Origin: a virus
DNA length: 33,177 bases
Direction: 5' to 3' (one strand)
Virus record (IMG/VR): IMGVR_UViG_3300048592_000391
Location: 1-33,177 of that record
The first letter of the stretch is position 1. Each line of letters opens with the position of its first letter. Made by a program: the position numbers and the translations under genes. Below the pieces are notes generated by a model. The model made no database searches. It saw only the letters and a list, made by a program, of their open reading frames with translations, and was not told where the DNA came from. Below are positions 13,681-21,996 of the stretch, piece after piece.

Positions 13681-13739
13681 GCCGGTGCGATTGGATCAGA
13701 ATCGCACCGGCGAGAGGAGGGTGTGTGTCGCCACACCCT
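13681..13739. other. Two hairpins ahead of the terminator
   Basis: A perfect 12-bp stem GCCGGTGCGATT/AATCGCACCGGC (13681-13711, loop GGATCAG) is followed by an 8-bp stem AGGGTGTG/CACACCCT (13718-13739). Neither has a T-tract. With the terminator at 13756 they form a three-hairpin leader before the FtsK-type gene, reminiscent of an attenuator. Confidence 0.6.
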
Positions 13740-13755
13740 GACGCCATTGTATCAG

Positions 13756-13785
13756 GCGGATTGCAGCGACGGCAATCCGCTTTTT
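13756..13785 (+). terminator. Rho-independent terminator upstream of the FtsK-type gene
   Basis: GCGGATTGC pairs with GCAATCCGC across a seven-base loop and is followed by TTTTT. It ends 17 bases before the ATG of the next gene, so no promoter fits between them. The gene must be read by transcription through this terminator, which suggests attenuation or antitermination. Confidence 0.85.
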
Positions 13786-13802
13786 GATTGGAGATTCACC
13801 GC

Positions 13803-15104
13803 ATGATCGAAGAACAACTGAGTCAAGAAATCAGGATTATCAATCAGACGTTGGCGGCGTTCGATGTCGATGCCGGCACCAAGCCCGCATGGACGGTCGT
13901 CGCCGGATCGTCGTTCGTGGCGTATGGCCTGCGCACAGGCCCGGCGCAACGCATCAGCGACGTGCAACGCCTGCTACCAGAACTGAGCGAACGATTGAGC
14001 GCAGCACGCCGCAAGCCGACGCCGGTACGACTGCGGGAGATGCCGCTTGCGCTGGAGACGCCGCACCCTAGCCCCTCTCCGCTCGACTGGCGCGGGGCAA
14101 CCATGCGCGTTGGCGCTGGCCGGATGGTGGCAGGCCGGAACTATTCGACTAGTCCGGCAAGTGACCAGGTGCTCGACCTGGCGCAGAAGCCGCACATGCT
14201 GATTGCTGGCACGACCGGAAGCGGGAAAAGCACGATGCTGCGCATGATGCTGGCGAGTCTGGCCTACAACGGCGATCCGGATCGGCTGCGGCTGGTTCTG
14301 GTCGATCTGAAAAATGAGGACTTGGTTCCCTTCGCCGATCTGCCACATGTCGAACTGTCGGCATGGCTGGCCGACGAAGCCCGCCGCATCGTCGCCACGG
14401 TGCACGCCGAACTGCAACGCCGTGTGCAGGCCGGTGTCGGCGAGTGGTCCCGGCTGGTGCTCGTGGTCGATGAGCTGGCGCAACTGGATCAGGCGTCGCT
14501 CGATCTGCTGTCGGCGATCCTGGCCGTTGGTCGCTCGAAGCGGGTGCATGTCATCGCCGCCACGCAGCATCCAGCCGTGCGGCTGATCGGCGACAAGGCC
14601 AACTACAGCGTGCGCCTCGTCGGTCAGGTGATGGACGCACAGACGGCCGCGCTGGCGACCGGGCGCAAGAACAGCGGTGCGGAGTTGCTGCCGGGTGCGG
14701 GTGCGTTTCTCTACGTGGACGGCTCCACGCTGGATCGGTTGCAGGCGTACAACCTCAACGCCGAGGCGGCCGCCGGGCTGGTGCGGGTGGTGCGGGAAAA
14801 GTGGTGCGAGGGTGGTGCGGGCGCACCGGTGCGCACTGGTGCACCAGAGGTAGAAGCGCTGCCAGCACCACAAACGAGCGTGCCCGCACCGGTGCGCACC
14901 GGTGTGACGTTTCCGCTGCCACGCCGTGCACCGACGGCGGAGGAAGCCGCCGAGATTCGCCGGATGCGGGCGGAACTCGGCAGCCTGAACCAAACGATCG
15001 TCGCCGTCTACGGTAGCAAGTCCAGCGACACGCATCGCTGGACGAGCGAGGCGCTCAGCCAGCCGGAACCGGCGCCGATTCTAAGATTGGCGGTGCGGTC
15101 ATGA
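13803..15104 (+). CDS. FtsK/SpoIIIE-type DNA translocase
   Basis: The 433-residue protein has an FtsK-like alpha/beta entry domain at about residues 30-85 (VVAGSSFVAYGLRTG, ISDVQRLLPELSERL). A RecA-like motor follows, with Walker A GTTGSGKST (136-144) and Walker B LVLVVDELAQL (218-228). The remark HVIAATQHP after it fits the family sensor strand. A Pro-rich linker with repeated APVRTG precedes a short helical C-terminus with SLNQTIVAVYGSKSSD (about 398-413). Such pumps move double-stranded DNA, in plasmid transfer or chromosome segregation; phage copies are less usual. The next gene overlaps its stop (ATGA) and two membrane proteins follow. There is no N-terminal membrane region in the protein itself. 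Confidence 0.8.
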   Translation: MIEEQLSQEIRIINQTLAAFDVDAGTKPAWTVVAGSSFVAYGLRTGPAQRISDVQRLLPELSERLSAARRKPTPVRLREMPLALETPHPSPSPLDWRGATMRVGAGRMVAGRNYSTSPASDQVLDLAQKPHMLIAGTTGSGKSTMLRMMLASLAYNGDPDRLRLVLVDLKNEDLVPFADLPHVELSAWLADEARRIVATVHAELQRRVQAGVGEWSRLVLVVDELAQLDQASLDLLSAILAVGRSKRVHVIAATQHPAVRLIGDKANYSVRLVGQVMDAQTAALATGRKNSGAELLPGAGAFLYVDGSTLDRLQAYNLNAEAAAGLVRVVREKWCEGGAGAPVRTGAPEVEALPAPQTSVPAPVRTGVTFPLPRRAPTAEEAAEIRRMRAELGSLNQTIVAVYGSKSSDTHRWTSEALSQPEPAPILRLAVRS

Positions 15105-15622
15105 GCATTTGGATCGCACTAGAAAATCTGTCATTGGCCATCAATCCGATTAGCTGGATCGATTACCTGCACGGGATGGCGGCGCATGGACGGCTGACAA
15201 AACTCGAATGGCGAGACACGTCCGGCTGGCAGGTCGAGGACACCCTGCGCCGCTACGCCATCCACGGCTACGGTCGCGGCATCGCCGTCGAGCTGGAGCC
15301 GGGTGCGGATGGTCAGCAGCGGAGGGTCTACCGGCGCTGGGTGTGGGTAAACGCTGACCAGGCGAGTTGGGCGGAGTACCTGCTGCTGCGCTCTGGGGTG
15401 ACGCTGCTCAGCGTGATCGACCCGCGCAATGTGGAGTGGGCGCAGCGGCACGACCGAGCGCCAGCGCCGTGGCAGGGCGGCAAGAAGGCGAGGGCAGCCA
15501 CGCCGGTCGAAGGTGTCTTCGACGTGTTCGGCGGCATGTTTGGCGACAGCGACGAACCGCCGAGCAGCGCACCACGCCGGCAGAATCGCAGCCGAAGCAG
15601 ATCTACGAGGAGGAGCAGATGA
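15101..15622 (+). CDS. Hypothetical protein in the FtsK-type operon
   Basis: This 173-residue protein has a folded N-terminal region (about 1-115) rich in Trp and Tyr (SWIDYLHGMAAHGRLTKLEW, YRRWVWVNADQASWAEYLLL) and a disordered basic tail ending in RRQNRSRSRSTRRSR. The tail suggests nucleic-acid binding. It overlaps the translocase gene by four bases and the next gene by four bases. It may be the translocase partner. No family recognised. Confidence 0.6.
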   Translation: MSIWIALENLSLAINPISWIDYLHGMAAHGRLTKLEWRDTSGWQVEDTLRRYAIHGYGRGIAVELEPGADGQQRRVYRRWVWVNADQASWAEYLLLRSGVTLLSVIDPRNVEWAQRHDRAPAPWQGGKKARAATPVEGVFDVFGGMFGDSDEPPSSAPRRQNRSRSRSTRRSR

Positions 15623-16101
15623 GCCGGAAGGAATGGAGTGAGGGGGATGTGCGCAACGTGCGCACAACCAATTGGGATCGGGTGGCGCTGCTGGTGGTGC
15701 TGCTGATCATCGTCGGGCTTGCAGCCTGGTGGCTGGAGACAAGGTTCGGGGCCAACTGGGCCGCTGGCGCGCTGGGCGTGCTGGCCGGCGTGGTGGTGTT
15801 TGCGTGGGGTGGTGCGTTCGCCTACGGTGTGATGCGCAGCACCATGACGACGGCCACACAGTTCCACTCGAACATTGCCGACGTGGAGGAGCGGCGGCTG
15901 ATGGTCAACCGCAGCGCGGCGCAGGTCGAGGCCATGCGTGCACGCGCCGAACTCGACTACGACCGGGACGTCCGTCGTGTCGCCGACCAGCGCGCCAAGC
16001 TGCTGATCGATGCGCAGCGGGATGATCGTCCTGCTGCGGCTCCGGCGTGGCTGACGCTGGACGACGACGAGGCAAGCGGCACATTTCGCCGCGTCGAATG
16101 A
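15619..16101 (+). CDS. Two-helix membrane protein with coiled coil
   Basis: The 160-residue protein has two membrane helices (about residues 22-40, VALLVVLLIIVGLAAWW, and 47-70, AAGALGVLAGVVVFAWGGAFAYG). A long charged cytoplasmic helix follows (VEERRLMVNRSAAQVEAMRARAELDYDRDVRRV), then an acidic tail. The ATG has AGGAGGAG upstream. As the membrane member of the FtsK-type operon it could anchor the soluble motor at the envelope. Function is inferred from context only. Confidence 0.6.
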   Translation: MSRKEWSEGDVRNVRTTNWDRVALLVVLLIIVGLAAWWLETRFGANWAAGALGVLAGVVVFAWGGAFAYGVMRSTMTTATQFHSNIADVEERRLMVNRSAAQVEAMRARAELDYDRDVRRVADQRAKLLIDAQRDDRPAAAPAWLTLDDDEASGTFRRVE

Positions 16102-16235
16102 GCAAGCGAGGCGGGAAACCAGGTCGATCCCGCTGGATCATCTCCGAGTGGATCGACCTGGACTCCGATGACACCTGGCTGACGATCATAGCGGTCGTCG
16201 GCTGGTGTCTGTTTCTGTGGAGCCAGTTGCGCTGA
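16098..16235 (+). CDS. 45-residue membrane peptide
   Basis: It has a basic start (SKRGGKPGRSRW) and a single C-terminal helix (WLTIIAVVGWCLFLWSQL). The ATG overlaps the previous stop by four bases, so it is the last gene of the translocase operon. Function unknown. Confidence 0.55.
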   Translation: MSKRGGKPGRSRWIISEWIDLDSDDTWLTIIAVVGWCLFLWSQLR

Positions 16236-16286
16236 CCGGCTGACAAGTGTTTGTTGTCGGACGGTGAACCTTAAACTTTTTGACTT

Positions 16287-16433
16287 TTGGAAATTGGGGG
16301 GATACGCTCACGACGCAGCAACTATGTAGGGCTGCGGCCTAGCGAAACCGACGGCGAGTATATTGAACACCGAGCGAATGGAATCATCCCGTTTTGGGAT
16401 AACATCGAAGATGCAAAAGAGGAACTATCTTAA
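16287..16433 (+). CDS. Possible 48-residue ORF coupled to the RHH gene
   Basis: The frame from a TTG at 16287 ends in a TAA that overlaps the ATG of the next gene (TAATG). The end reads as a normal protein (GLRPSETDGEYIEHRANG, PFWDNIEDAKEELS). No ATG or GTG start and no clear ribosome site were found, so it may be the C-terminal remnant of a lost gene. A TTGACT box lies at 16280-16285. It would be the upstream partner of a ribbon-helix-helix protein. The remaining bases of the 197-bp gap show nothing else. Confidence 0.3.
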   Translation: MEIGGIRSRRSNYVGLRPSETDGEYIEHRANGIIPFWDNIEDAKEELS

Positions 16434-16645
16434 TGACCAACACCTACGACGCACGCCAAATCAACGTCAAGCTCCCCCGCTTGACGCAGGCGCAACTGAG
16501 CGAACTCGCCCAGGCCACGGGCATGACGGTAACGCAGATTGTTGTCATCGCCCTGGACAGGATGCACCATCAGTTAGTGGTGCAAGGCGAGACTGACAGG
16601 ATGGCGGAACACATTGCGGCGCAGAATCAGCCAAGCGCCGCCTGA
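16433..16645 (+). CDS. Ribbon-helix-helix DNA-binding protein
   Basis: The 70-residue protein fits the CopG/Arc fold: strand QINVKLPRL (about residues 9-17), helix QAQLSELAQATG, helix TVTQIVVIALDRMHHQLV, then a polar tail. Such proteins repress promoters as dimers, often as antitoxins or plasmid copy controllers. The ATG has a GAGGA site. No toxin gene is recognised beside it; the upstream coupled frame is the only candidate partner. Confidence 0.75.
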   Translation: MTNTYDARQINVKLPRLTQAQLSELAQATGMTVTQIVVIALDRMHHQLVVQGETDRMAEHIAAQNQPSAA

Positions 16646-16710
16646 AACCAACCAACACCAACACCCGGCGCAGGCCAGCCGAGCCGGGGGAAGCGGCAAA
16701 GAGGAGAATC

Positions 16711-16866
16711 ATGGAACCTGGAACAATCGTTAAATTCGCAAACCGAACCGGCAAAGTGATTATGGCGATAGCTGGACAGTCGCTAGTCGAGTACCGAACA
16801 AGTACGGTTTACGGGATGATAACTGTGCGAGAATGGTTCTGCGACGCTTATTTGCTGCGTGCGTAA
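16711..16866 (+). CDS. 51-residue beta-rich hypothetical protein
   Basis: The peptide begins MEPGTIVKFANRTGKVIMAI and continues with alternating beta-type segments (SLVEYRTSTVYGMITV), like a small SH3-type barrel. A strong AGAGGAGA ribosome site precedes the ATG, and the stop is followed by a terminator. It is the last rightward early gene. No family recognised. Confidence 0.5.
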   Translation: MEPGTIVKFANRTGKVIMAIAGQSLVEYRTSTVYGMITVREWFCDAYLLRA

Positions 16867-16905
16867 TACACCCGGCGCATTAAAGTTGGCTATCTGATTG
16901 CAATG

Positions 16906-16968
16906 CCGCCGATCACCCCTCCGTGATCGGCGGTGTGCTTTCGTCCGACAATGCGTTATTGTCGGACG
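16906..16968. terminator. Double hairpin terminator between convergent operons
   Basis: The first stem is CCGCCGATCAC/GTGATCGGCGG (16906-16933, six-base loop), followed by a short T-containing tract on the plus strand. The second is a perfect 11-bp stem CGTCCGACAAT/ATTGTCGGACG (16942-16968, five-base loop), which ends one base before the fibre gene. They stop early (plus) and late (minus) transcripts. Part of the second stem (TTGTCGGACG) also occurs at 16254-16263. Confidence 0.8.
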
Positions 16969-16969
16969 C

Positions 16970-19180
16970 TCACCACGTATTGATTCCCAGCAGCGGCGCC
17001 AAATGCCGTGCGTAGATCAGCGTCCCGGCGTCGTTCTGGTGCGTGTTGTCGCTGGTCAGTGACAGCCCGCTGGCGCTGCTGGCAGTCATCGCAGTGTAAT
17101 ACTGCCCGTTCCACCGCTGCGTGACATCGATCTCCCGCTCGAACGCCGTCGAGATGTCGATCAGTGACACGTCCCCATGCGCCACAAAAAGCGCCTTCAC
17201 CGCGTCGTATGCCTGCCGCGCCGTCACCGTGCCCAGCGCCGTCGCGCGCGTGCCATCGGCGTTGTAATATGCGCGCACAAAATGTGGCATCACCGCCAGC
17301 ACCTGCCAATCAGCCCAATCGCTGCTCTGAGTTTTCAGATTCCACGTGTTCGTCGCCCCAGGCCGGTCGCCCCAAACGGCGTCCCACACGCTGTTGCGGA
17401 TGGCGGCGACCGTTGCGCCCGCTGCCGCCAGCATGTTGATCATCGGAATCTCAAATATCACCAGATCGGGCGACTGGTCGATCACATCATCATCCATGTA
17501 ATCGTAGAGCGCATTGGCTGAGGTGTTGATCGTGTGCCCGCCGCGCGCCGAGTTGATCAGCATCGGCACGAACGCCCCATTTTTGTAATCGTAGAACTCG
17601 ACGCCCCAAAACAGCAGCCGGTTCGTGTTTGCGCTGGGCTTGCCGACGGAGATCGAAATAGCTGCGTTGATGTTGGCGGCAGCCTTACGCATATACAACC
17701 GTTTTTGATAGATCGTATTGGCGCGGCGCGCTCCCTCGTCAACCTCCGCCATTGAGAATGTGGCCGCATTCGCTTCCGCCCAGGCGCTGCCCGTCCAGTA
17801 CTCCAGATAGCCGTTGCCCTGCACGACCGTGATCGTGGCGGCAGGCTCGCCAGCCGTGTCGGTGCGGTAGATCAAATTGATCCCGCTCCGGTTGTCCGTT
17901 GTGCCCGCTGACCACGTAAACGCCGCATTTGTGCTGTCGCTGATGCGCGTCGAGGCGGGTCGATCCCCCTGGTCATCCCAGGCCGTGTTTGGCCCGCCGT
18001 TGGCCGTGTTGTCGCCGGTCGTCGACGTTGCCCACGTGCCCGCCAGAAAAAAATATCCGCCGCTCGAATGGTCGTACCGCCGATACTCCGCAGGTGGCAT
18101 CGTCGAGCGCAGCGCCTGCCACAGATACCACGCAATGTTGCGCGTCTCCAGCAGCGGCGGCAGTTCCGTCGGGTTGATCGTTCCCGCCGACGTATGCACC
18201 TCCCTGGCGAAAATCGAATCGCCCCACAGCACGACGCGCACGTGATCAGACGGATACAGAATCGCCTCCGCAAAGCCCGCCAAATTGCTCAGCACATGCG
18301 GATACAGATTCACCCACGGCGTTTGATAGGTCTCGCCCGCCAGCGGCTGGAGAAATGGCGAGCGAATCTGGCGGCTGGCTGTCGTGTAGATGGCGATCAC
18401 GTACACATCCGGGTCGCTCAGATTGCGCGTCAGCGCCGTGAACGACTCCACCAAGATGTTGCTGGTCGAATAGCCCGCCTGCACTGCCGTTGGATCGACG
18501 CCGACCACGTAGGCGTAGATCGTATTGTTGCCGCCGACGAACGAGGAGAAGTTGAGCGTAATCGTACTGATGAAGCTTACATACGTCCCGCTGCTGCCGT
18601 GGATGATGTAGCTGTTGGCCGGAATCGTCAGAATGTAGGTGTTGGCATCCCAGAAGACGCCGCCGCGCGCCTCATACGCCGCGCCGCTGCGCCACCGCTT
18701 CTCCAGGTCGAGCGCCTTCTTCACTTCCAGGAAGGGCGAGCGAATGCCGTTATCCGCCGACGTGTACACGGCGATCACGTACACATCCGAATCGCTCAGA
18801 TTGCGCGTCAGCGCCGAGAATGCCTCGATCTTGATGTTGCTGGTCGAGTACGCCGTCTGCACCGCCGTTGGATCGACGCCGACGACGTAGGCGTAAACGA
18901 TGTTGTTGCCCGTGTAGCTGGAAAAATCGAGCGATACCGGGCTGGTAAACGACAGATATTTCCCGCTGTTGCCGTGCAGGATATAGCTGGTCGCCGGAAT
19001 GCTCAGGATTTTTGTTGTGGCGTTCCACGTGATCCCGCCGCGCGCCTCATACGTGGCGCCGTTACGCGTCGCATTGACCCGATCCACAATCGCCGCATCC
19101 AGCGTGCCCAGCGGCGTGTTGATCGTGCTCGCATTCGCCGCCGCCCCGGTCGAAATCGCTGTGTGAAAAGTAGTCGTCAT
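16970..19180 (-). CDS. Tail fibre/spike with SGNH-type hydrolase domain
   Basis: This 736-residue protein is the last gene of the late operon, where receptor-binding fibres lie. Residues 41-151 and 166-277 are a tandem duplication (shared AYEARGG or TYEARGG, VYAYVVGVDPTAVQ, TRNLSD.DVYVIA). From about 310 a lipase/esterase-like SGNH domain follows: block I LWGDSIF (Ser322), then a Gly-rich SARGGHTIN, an Asn-containing FEIPMINML strand, and the catalytic DxxH as DNTH (711-714). It probably removes acetyl or ester groups from surface glycans during adsorption. The N-terminus (residues 1-40) probably joins the tail tip. The ATG at 19180 lies 12 bp after the preceding gene. Confidence 0.85.
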   Translation of the reverse strand: MTTTFHTAISTGAAANASTINTPLGTLDAAIVDRVNATRNGATYEARGGITWNATTKILSIPATSYILHGNSGKYLSFTSPVSLDFSSYTGNNIVYAYVVGVDPTAVQTAYSTSNIKIEAFSALTRNLSDSDVYVIAVYTSADNGIRSPFLEVKKALDLEKRWRSGAAYEARGGVFWDANTYILTIPANSYIIHGSSGTYVSFISTITLNFSSFVGGNNTIYAYVVGVDPTAVQAGYSTSNILVESFTALTRNLSDPDVYVIAIYTTASRQIRSPFLQPLAGETYQTPWVNLYPHVLSNLAGFAEAILYPSDHVRVVLWGDSIFAREVHTSAGTINPTELPPLLETRNIAWYLWQALRSTMPPAEYRRYDHSSGGYFFLAGTWATSTTGDNTANGGPNTAWDDQGDRPASTRISDSTNAAFTWSAGTTDNRSGINLIYRTDTAGEPAATITVVQGNGYLEYWTGSAWAEANAATFSMAEVDEGARRANTIYQKRLYMRKAAANINAAISISVGKPSANTNRLLFWGVEFYDYKNGAFVPMLINSARGGHTINTSANALYDYMDDDVIDQSPDLVIFEIPMINMLAAAGATVAAIRNSVWDAVWGDRPGATNTWNLKTQSSDWADWQVLAVMPHFVRAYYNADGTRATALGTVTARQAYDAVKALFVAHGDVSLIDISTAFEREIDVTQRWNGQYYTAMTASSASGLSLTSDNTHQNDAGTLIYARHLAPLLGINTW

Positions 19181-19192
19181 CCTGCCTCGCTC

Positions 19193-21154
19193 CTAACTAT
19201 ATGCAATTGCCTGGATCACCGTGCGCCGCTCGATCTGCGCCGTGACCTGACATCGTTTATCCGCTTTGCTCGCCGCCTTGACTTGCACCGTCACCGCGTT
19301 GGCAGCCTGCACAGGCCGCAGCCCGTCCGCCGTCACCACATCCGGCGTGATGTCGAGCGAGAACCAGCCGCCGCCCACATCCACCGGCGAATTGCTGGCC
19401 GCCGAGCCATTGACCAGCCACTCTAGGTCGCTGGCGGCATAGGTGTTGCCGCTCGAATCCTCATAGATGCCATACTCCAGCGACAGCGCCGACGACAGGT
19501 CAAGCTCCAGCCCGGTCTGGCTGCCGCCGCTGCTGCTCGTCGTGCCGCCCTCGCCGCTGTTCGTCGGGTAATCGAAATCGCTGGCGCTGGCATTGTGAAC
19601 CAATCCGCCCGCTGTCCCCGCTGCGCCAAATCCGATCGGATACGTTGGCGCCGCCCCGCCGCTAATCTCAAATGTATGTTGGTGGTCCGGCGTCGTGTGC
19701 GTGTGGCTCGGAATATCCACCGACCCCGACAGCGTGCCGCCCACCGTTTTTGCCGTGCTGCGAAACGGATCGACCCGAAAGCGCACCAGCACCTGGTTGA
19801 CGGTCGTCGTTTCGTCGCCAAGCCAAAAGCGCATGTCGGCGCTATAGTCATCGTCAATCGGTTCGCTGTAGCTGATCGTGTCGATGGACGGCCCCATCTG
19901 CGGCAGCGCCTCCATGATTTGGCTCTGCCGAATCTCCTGTACCAGCGTCTCGTTGTCGCTTTCCGGCCACCGATCCGCCGTCGCCACTGTCAGGCCGGTT
20001 GTCTGCACGCCGTTGGCGTCCACCGTCGTGCGCACTTCCAGCACGCGCACATTGGCCGTGATGTTGATCGGCTTCTCGCCGTCCACGAACTTGCGCGCCG
20101 ACACATGCACCAGGTCGCCGGGCAGAATCTCCTGGCGCACCCCGGCCACGCTCAGCGAGTACGCCGTGATCGGCTGCCGATGATTGATCAGGTACTGGCA
20201 CGCCGCAGCCACCAGCGTATTTGCAGCCGCCTGCAAGTCCGCCGTGTTGTTGGATAGCGGCGCAATGTCTTTCCACGCCAACGCCCGCTGCAGCACACCG
20301 TGCAGCAGCAGCGGCGCATCCGTGTTGAGAATCGTGTTGTCGCCGCTGTTGTAGGTGAAAGACACGCCGGAAAAGGGCACATAGATGCCGCTGAGCGCCG
20401 ATCCATCCGGCCACTGCGTGCCGAGCGCCATCGTCAGCCGCGCGTCGCCGTTGCCTGCGCCGAACGCAATCGCCGAGTACACCAGGTCATTCGCCTGGCG
20501 CTCCTCGCTGATCTCCGTGATCAGGCACATGGCGTCATTCGCCTCAATCGCCACCGGGTCAGCGTTCGCCACGTAGAGCGCCACCGTCGATGGCAGCGAC
20601 AGGAAAATGTCCAGATTGCGCGGGTTGCCGCTTGCCGTCGAGCGCCGGAACCAGATCGGGAACTTATCCGCCAGCGACGTCAGACCGCCGAGGAACGTGT
20701 CATAGACGAACCGCGCCACGAACGCAGGCGGCGTGCCGGTCAGCGTGCCGCCCGACCATCCGGCCGGCAACCCATCGGCAATGTAATCCGCCAGGTCATA
20801 CGCGCCGCCCGGCTGCTCGATGCTCACATCGCCCACCGGCGCACGCGCAAACTCCTCTAGCAGATCACGCCCCGACACCTCCAGCATCGGCGCATCGCCC
20901 GCCCCCATGCGCACGCGCAGCGACTCGATCACCCCGCCGCCGAGAAAGCGCTTCTCCCCGTCGATCCAGCCCCACGCCAGCACCGTGCGCCGCGGCTGCA
21001 ACAGATCGACGCTGCGGTCATCCGCCGCCGGGACCAACGCCGACCACGTGCCCGCCTGGTTCAGCCGTTCTGCCGCCGAAAACGACGCCAGCGCCACCAC
21101 AGGCCCCGGCCCCGTCGTCGTGCCGCCTGATTGCACATCCAGCCACAGGCGCAT
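19193..21154 (-). CDS. Tail tip / baseplate protein (Tal-like)
   Basis: This 653-residue protein follows the Dit gene and precedes the fibre, the usual place of the tail-associated hub protein. The first about 380 residues resemble siphovirus tail-tip proteins (an LNQAGTWSALVPA strand region, LEVSGRDLLEEFA, and EILPGDLVHVSARKF near residue 350). The C-terminal part is fibre-like, with a histidine-rich SHTHTTPDHQHTF motif (metal-binding HxH type seen in tail fibres) and Ser/Gly-rich turns. The ATG at 21154 overlaps the preceding stop (TGATG); upstream codons in the frame are inside that gene. No lysozyme domain is visible. Confidence 0.75.
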   Translation of the reverse strand: MRLWLDVQSGGTTTGPGPVVALASFSAAERLNQAGTWSALVPAADDRSVDLLQPRRTVLAWGWIDGEKRFLGGGVIESLRVRMGAGDAPMLEVSGRDLLEEFARAPVGDVSIEQPGGAYDLADYIADGLPAGWSGGTLTGTPPAFVARFVYDTFLGGLTSLADKFPIWFRRSTASGNPRNLDIFLSLPSTVALYVANADPVAIEANDAMCLITEISEERQANDLVYSAIAFGAGNGDARLTMALGTQWPDGSALSGIYVPFSGVSFTYNSGDNTILNTDAPLLLHGVLQRALAWKDIAPLSNNTADLQAAANTLVAAACQYLINHRQPITAYSLSVAGVRQEILPGDLVHVSARKFVDGEKPINITANVRVLEVRTTVDANGVQTTGLTVATADRWPESDNETLVQEIRQSQIMEALPQMGPSIDTISYSEPIDDDYSADMRFWLGDETTTVNQVLVRFRVDPFRSTAKTVGGTLSGSVDIPSHTHTTPDHQHTFEISGGAAPTYPIGFGAAGTAGGLVHNASASDFDYPTNSGEGGTTSSSGGSQTGLELDLSSALSLEYGIYEDSSGNTYAASDLEWLVNGSAASNSPVDVGGGWFSLDITPDVVTADGLRPVQAANAVTVQVKAASKADKRCQVTAQIERRTVIQAIAYS

Positions 21155-21996
21155 CACGCCCACCTGTCCCGGAACGCAACCGCCCACGTCGCACCCGTCA
21201 GCGTCCCCGTGATTGCCAACTCAATATCAGTGCTGCCCGGCTGTAGCCTGCACCAATCCTCAATGGCGTGGTTGGCGCCCAGCGCCAGCCCGCTGTACGC
21301 GTTGGCGCCATCATTCAGCACGCTCAGCGCGCCGCAGTCGATCACCAGCGACTTGGTTGCCGCAATCGTGCCCGTCCAGCGCAAATCCATGCCGCCGCCG
21401 CTCAGGATCGGATTGCTCAGCCCCGTCGCCCCTGCCATGATCGTGATATGCACATCCGTCACCGGCAAATTGCCGCCGTTGCTCACGCTGCGAATCGTCG
21501 GCGACGATCCAATCGACCAACTGTAGCTGGTCATGTCCAGCGTCAGCCCATCGTCGAACAGTTCCCCGCTATCCAGCGTCCACGCCGAATGGCTCGCCCC
21601 CTCCCACGCCGCCAACTGCTGAAATTGCAGCGTCACCGGCTGATACGCCCGGCGCTGCTCGTAGGAGCGATTGATCTCCATTGACACCAACCGGCACAAC
21701 GCCCGGTGGATCGCCCCATCATCGTCGGCCACTCGATACAGGTACGCCCGTGTCCCCACCGCGGCGCGCAGCGCATCCAGCGCCGCCCGCAGATCGGCGG
21801 CTGCGTCCTCGTAGACAATCGCCTCGACCGACAACGCGTGGGGAAACTGCTGCGCGCTGCGTCCGCTGCCGTCGCTGTCGAATGCGCCTGCCGTCGTCGC
21901 CACCAGCCGCTGCACGGCCGGCGCGGGCGCCTGGCTCATCTCCCGGTTGTAGGCTGGCAACACCAGCGTGCCGAAGCGCTCGAACGAATAGCCCAT
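21154..21996 (-). CDS. Distal tail protein (Dit-like)
   Basis: The 280-residue protein comes directly after the tape measure gene and before the tail-tip gene, matching the Dit position in siphoviruses. The N-terminus (YSFERFGTLVLPAYNR) and a following beta/alpha region with DLRAALDALRAAVGTRAYLYR fit a Dit ring domain. The C-terminal half is a beta-rich, carbohydrate-module-like region (SWSIGSSPTIRSVSNGG, TDVHITIMAGA, DIELAITGTLTGATW). It overlaps both neighbours by one base, so the tail-tip genes are translated together. Assignment is by order and general features. Confidence 0.7.
   Translation of the reverse strand: MGYSFERFGTLVLPAYNREMSQAPAPAVQRLVATTAGAFDSDGSGRSAQQFPHALSVEAIVYEDAAADLRAALDALRAAVGTRAYLYRVADDDGAIHRALCRLVSMEINRSYEQRRAYQPVTLQFQQLAAWEGASHSAWTLDSGELFDDGLTLDMTSYSWSIGSSPTIRSVSNGGNLPVTDVHITIMAGATGLSNPILSGGGMDLRWTGTIAATKSLVIDCGALSVLNDGANAYSGLALGANHAIEDWCRLQPGSTDIELAITGTLTGATWAVAFRDRWA

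Noticed and set aside
18068-19426. Long plus-strand frame opposite the fibre gene
   Set aside because: Shadow of the fibre and tail-tip genes; Arg/His-rich without recognisable features.
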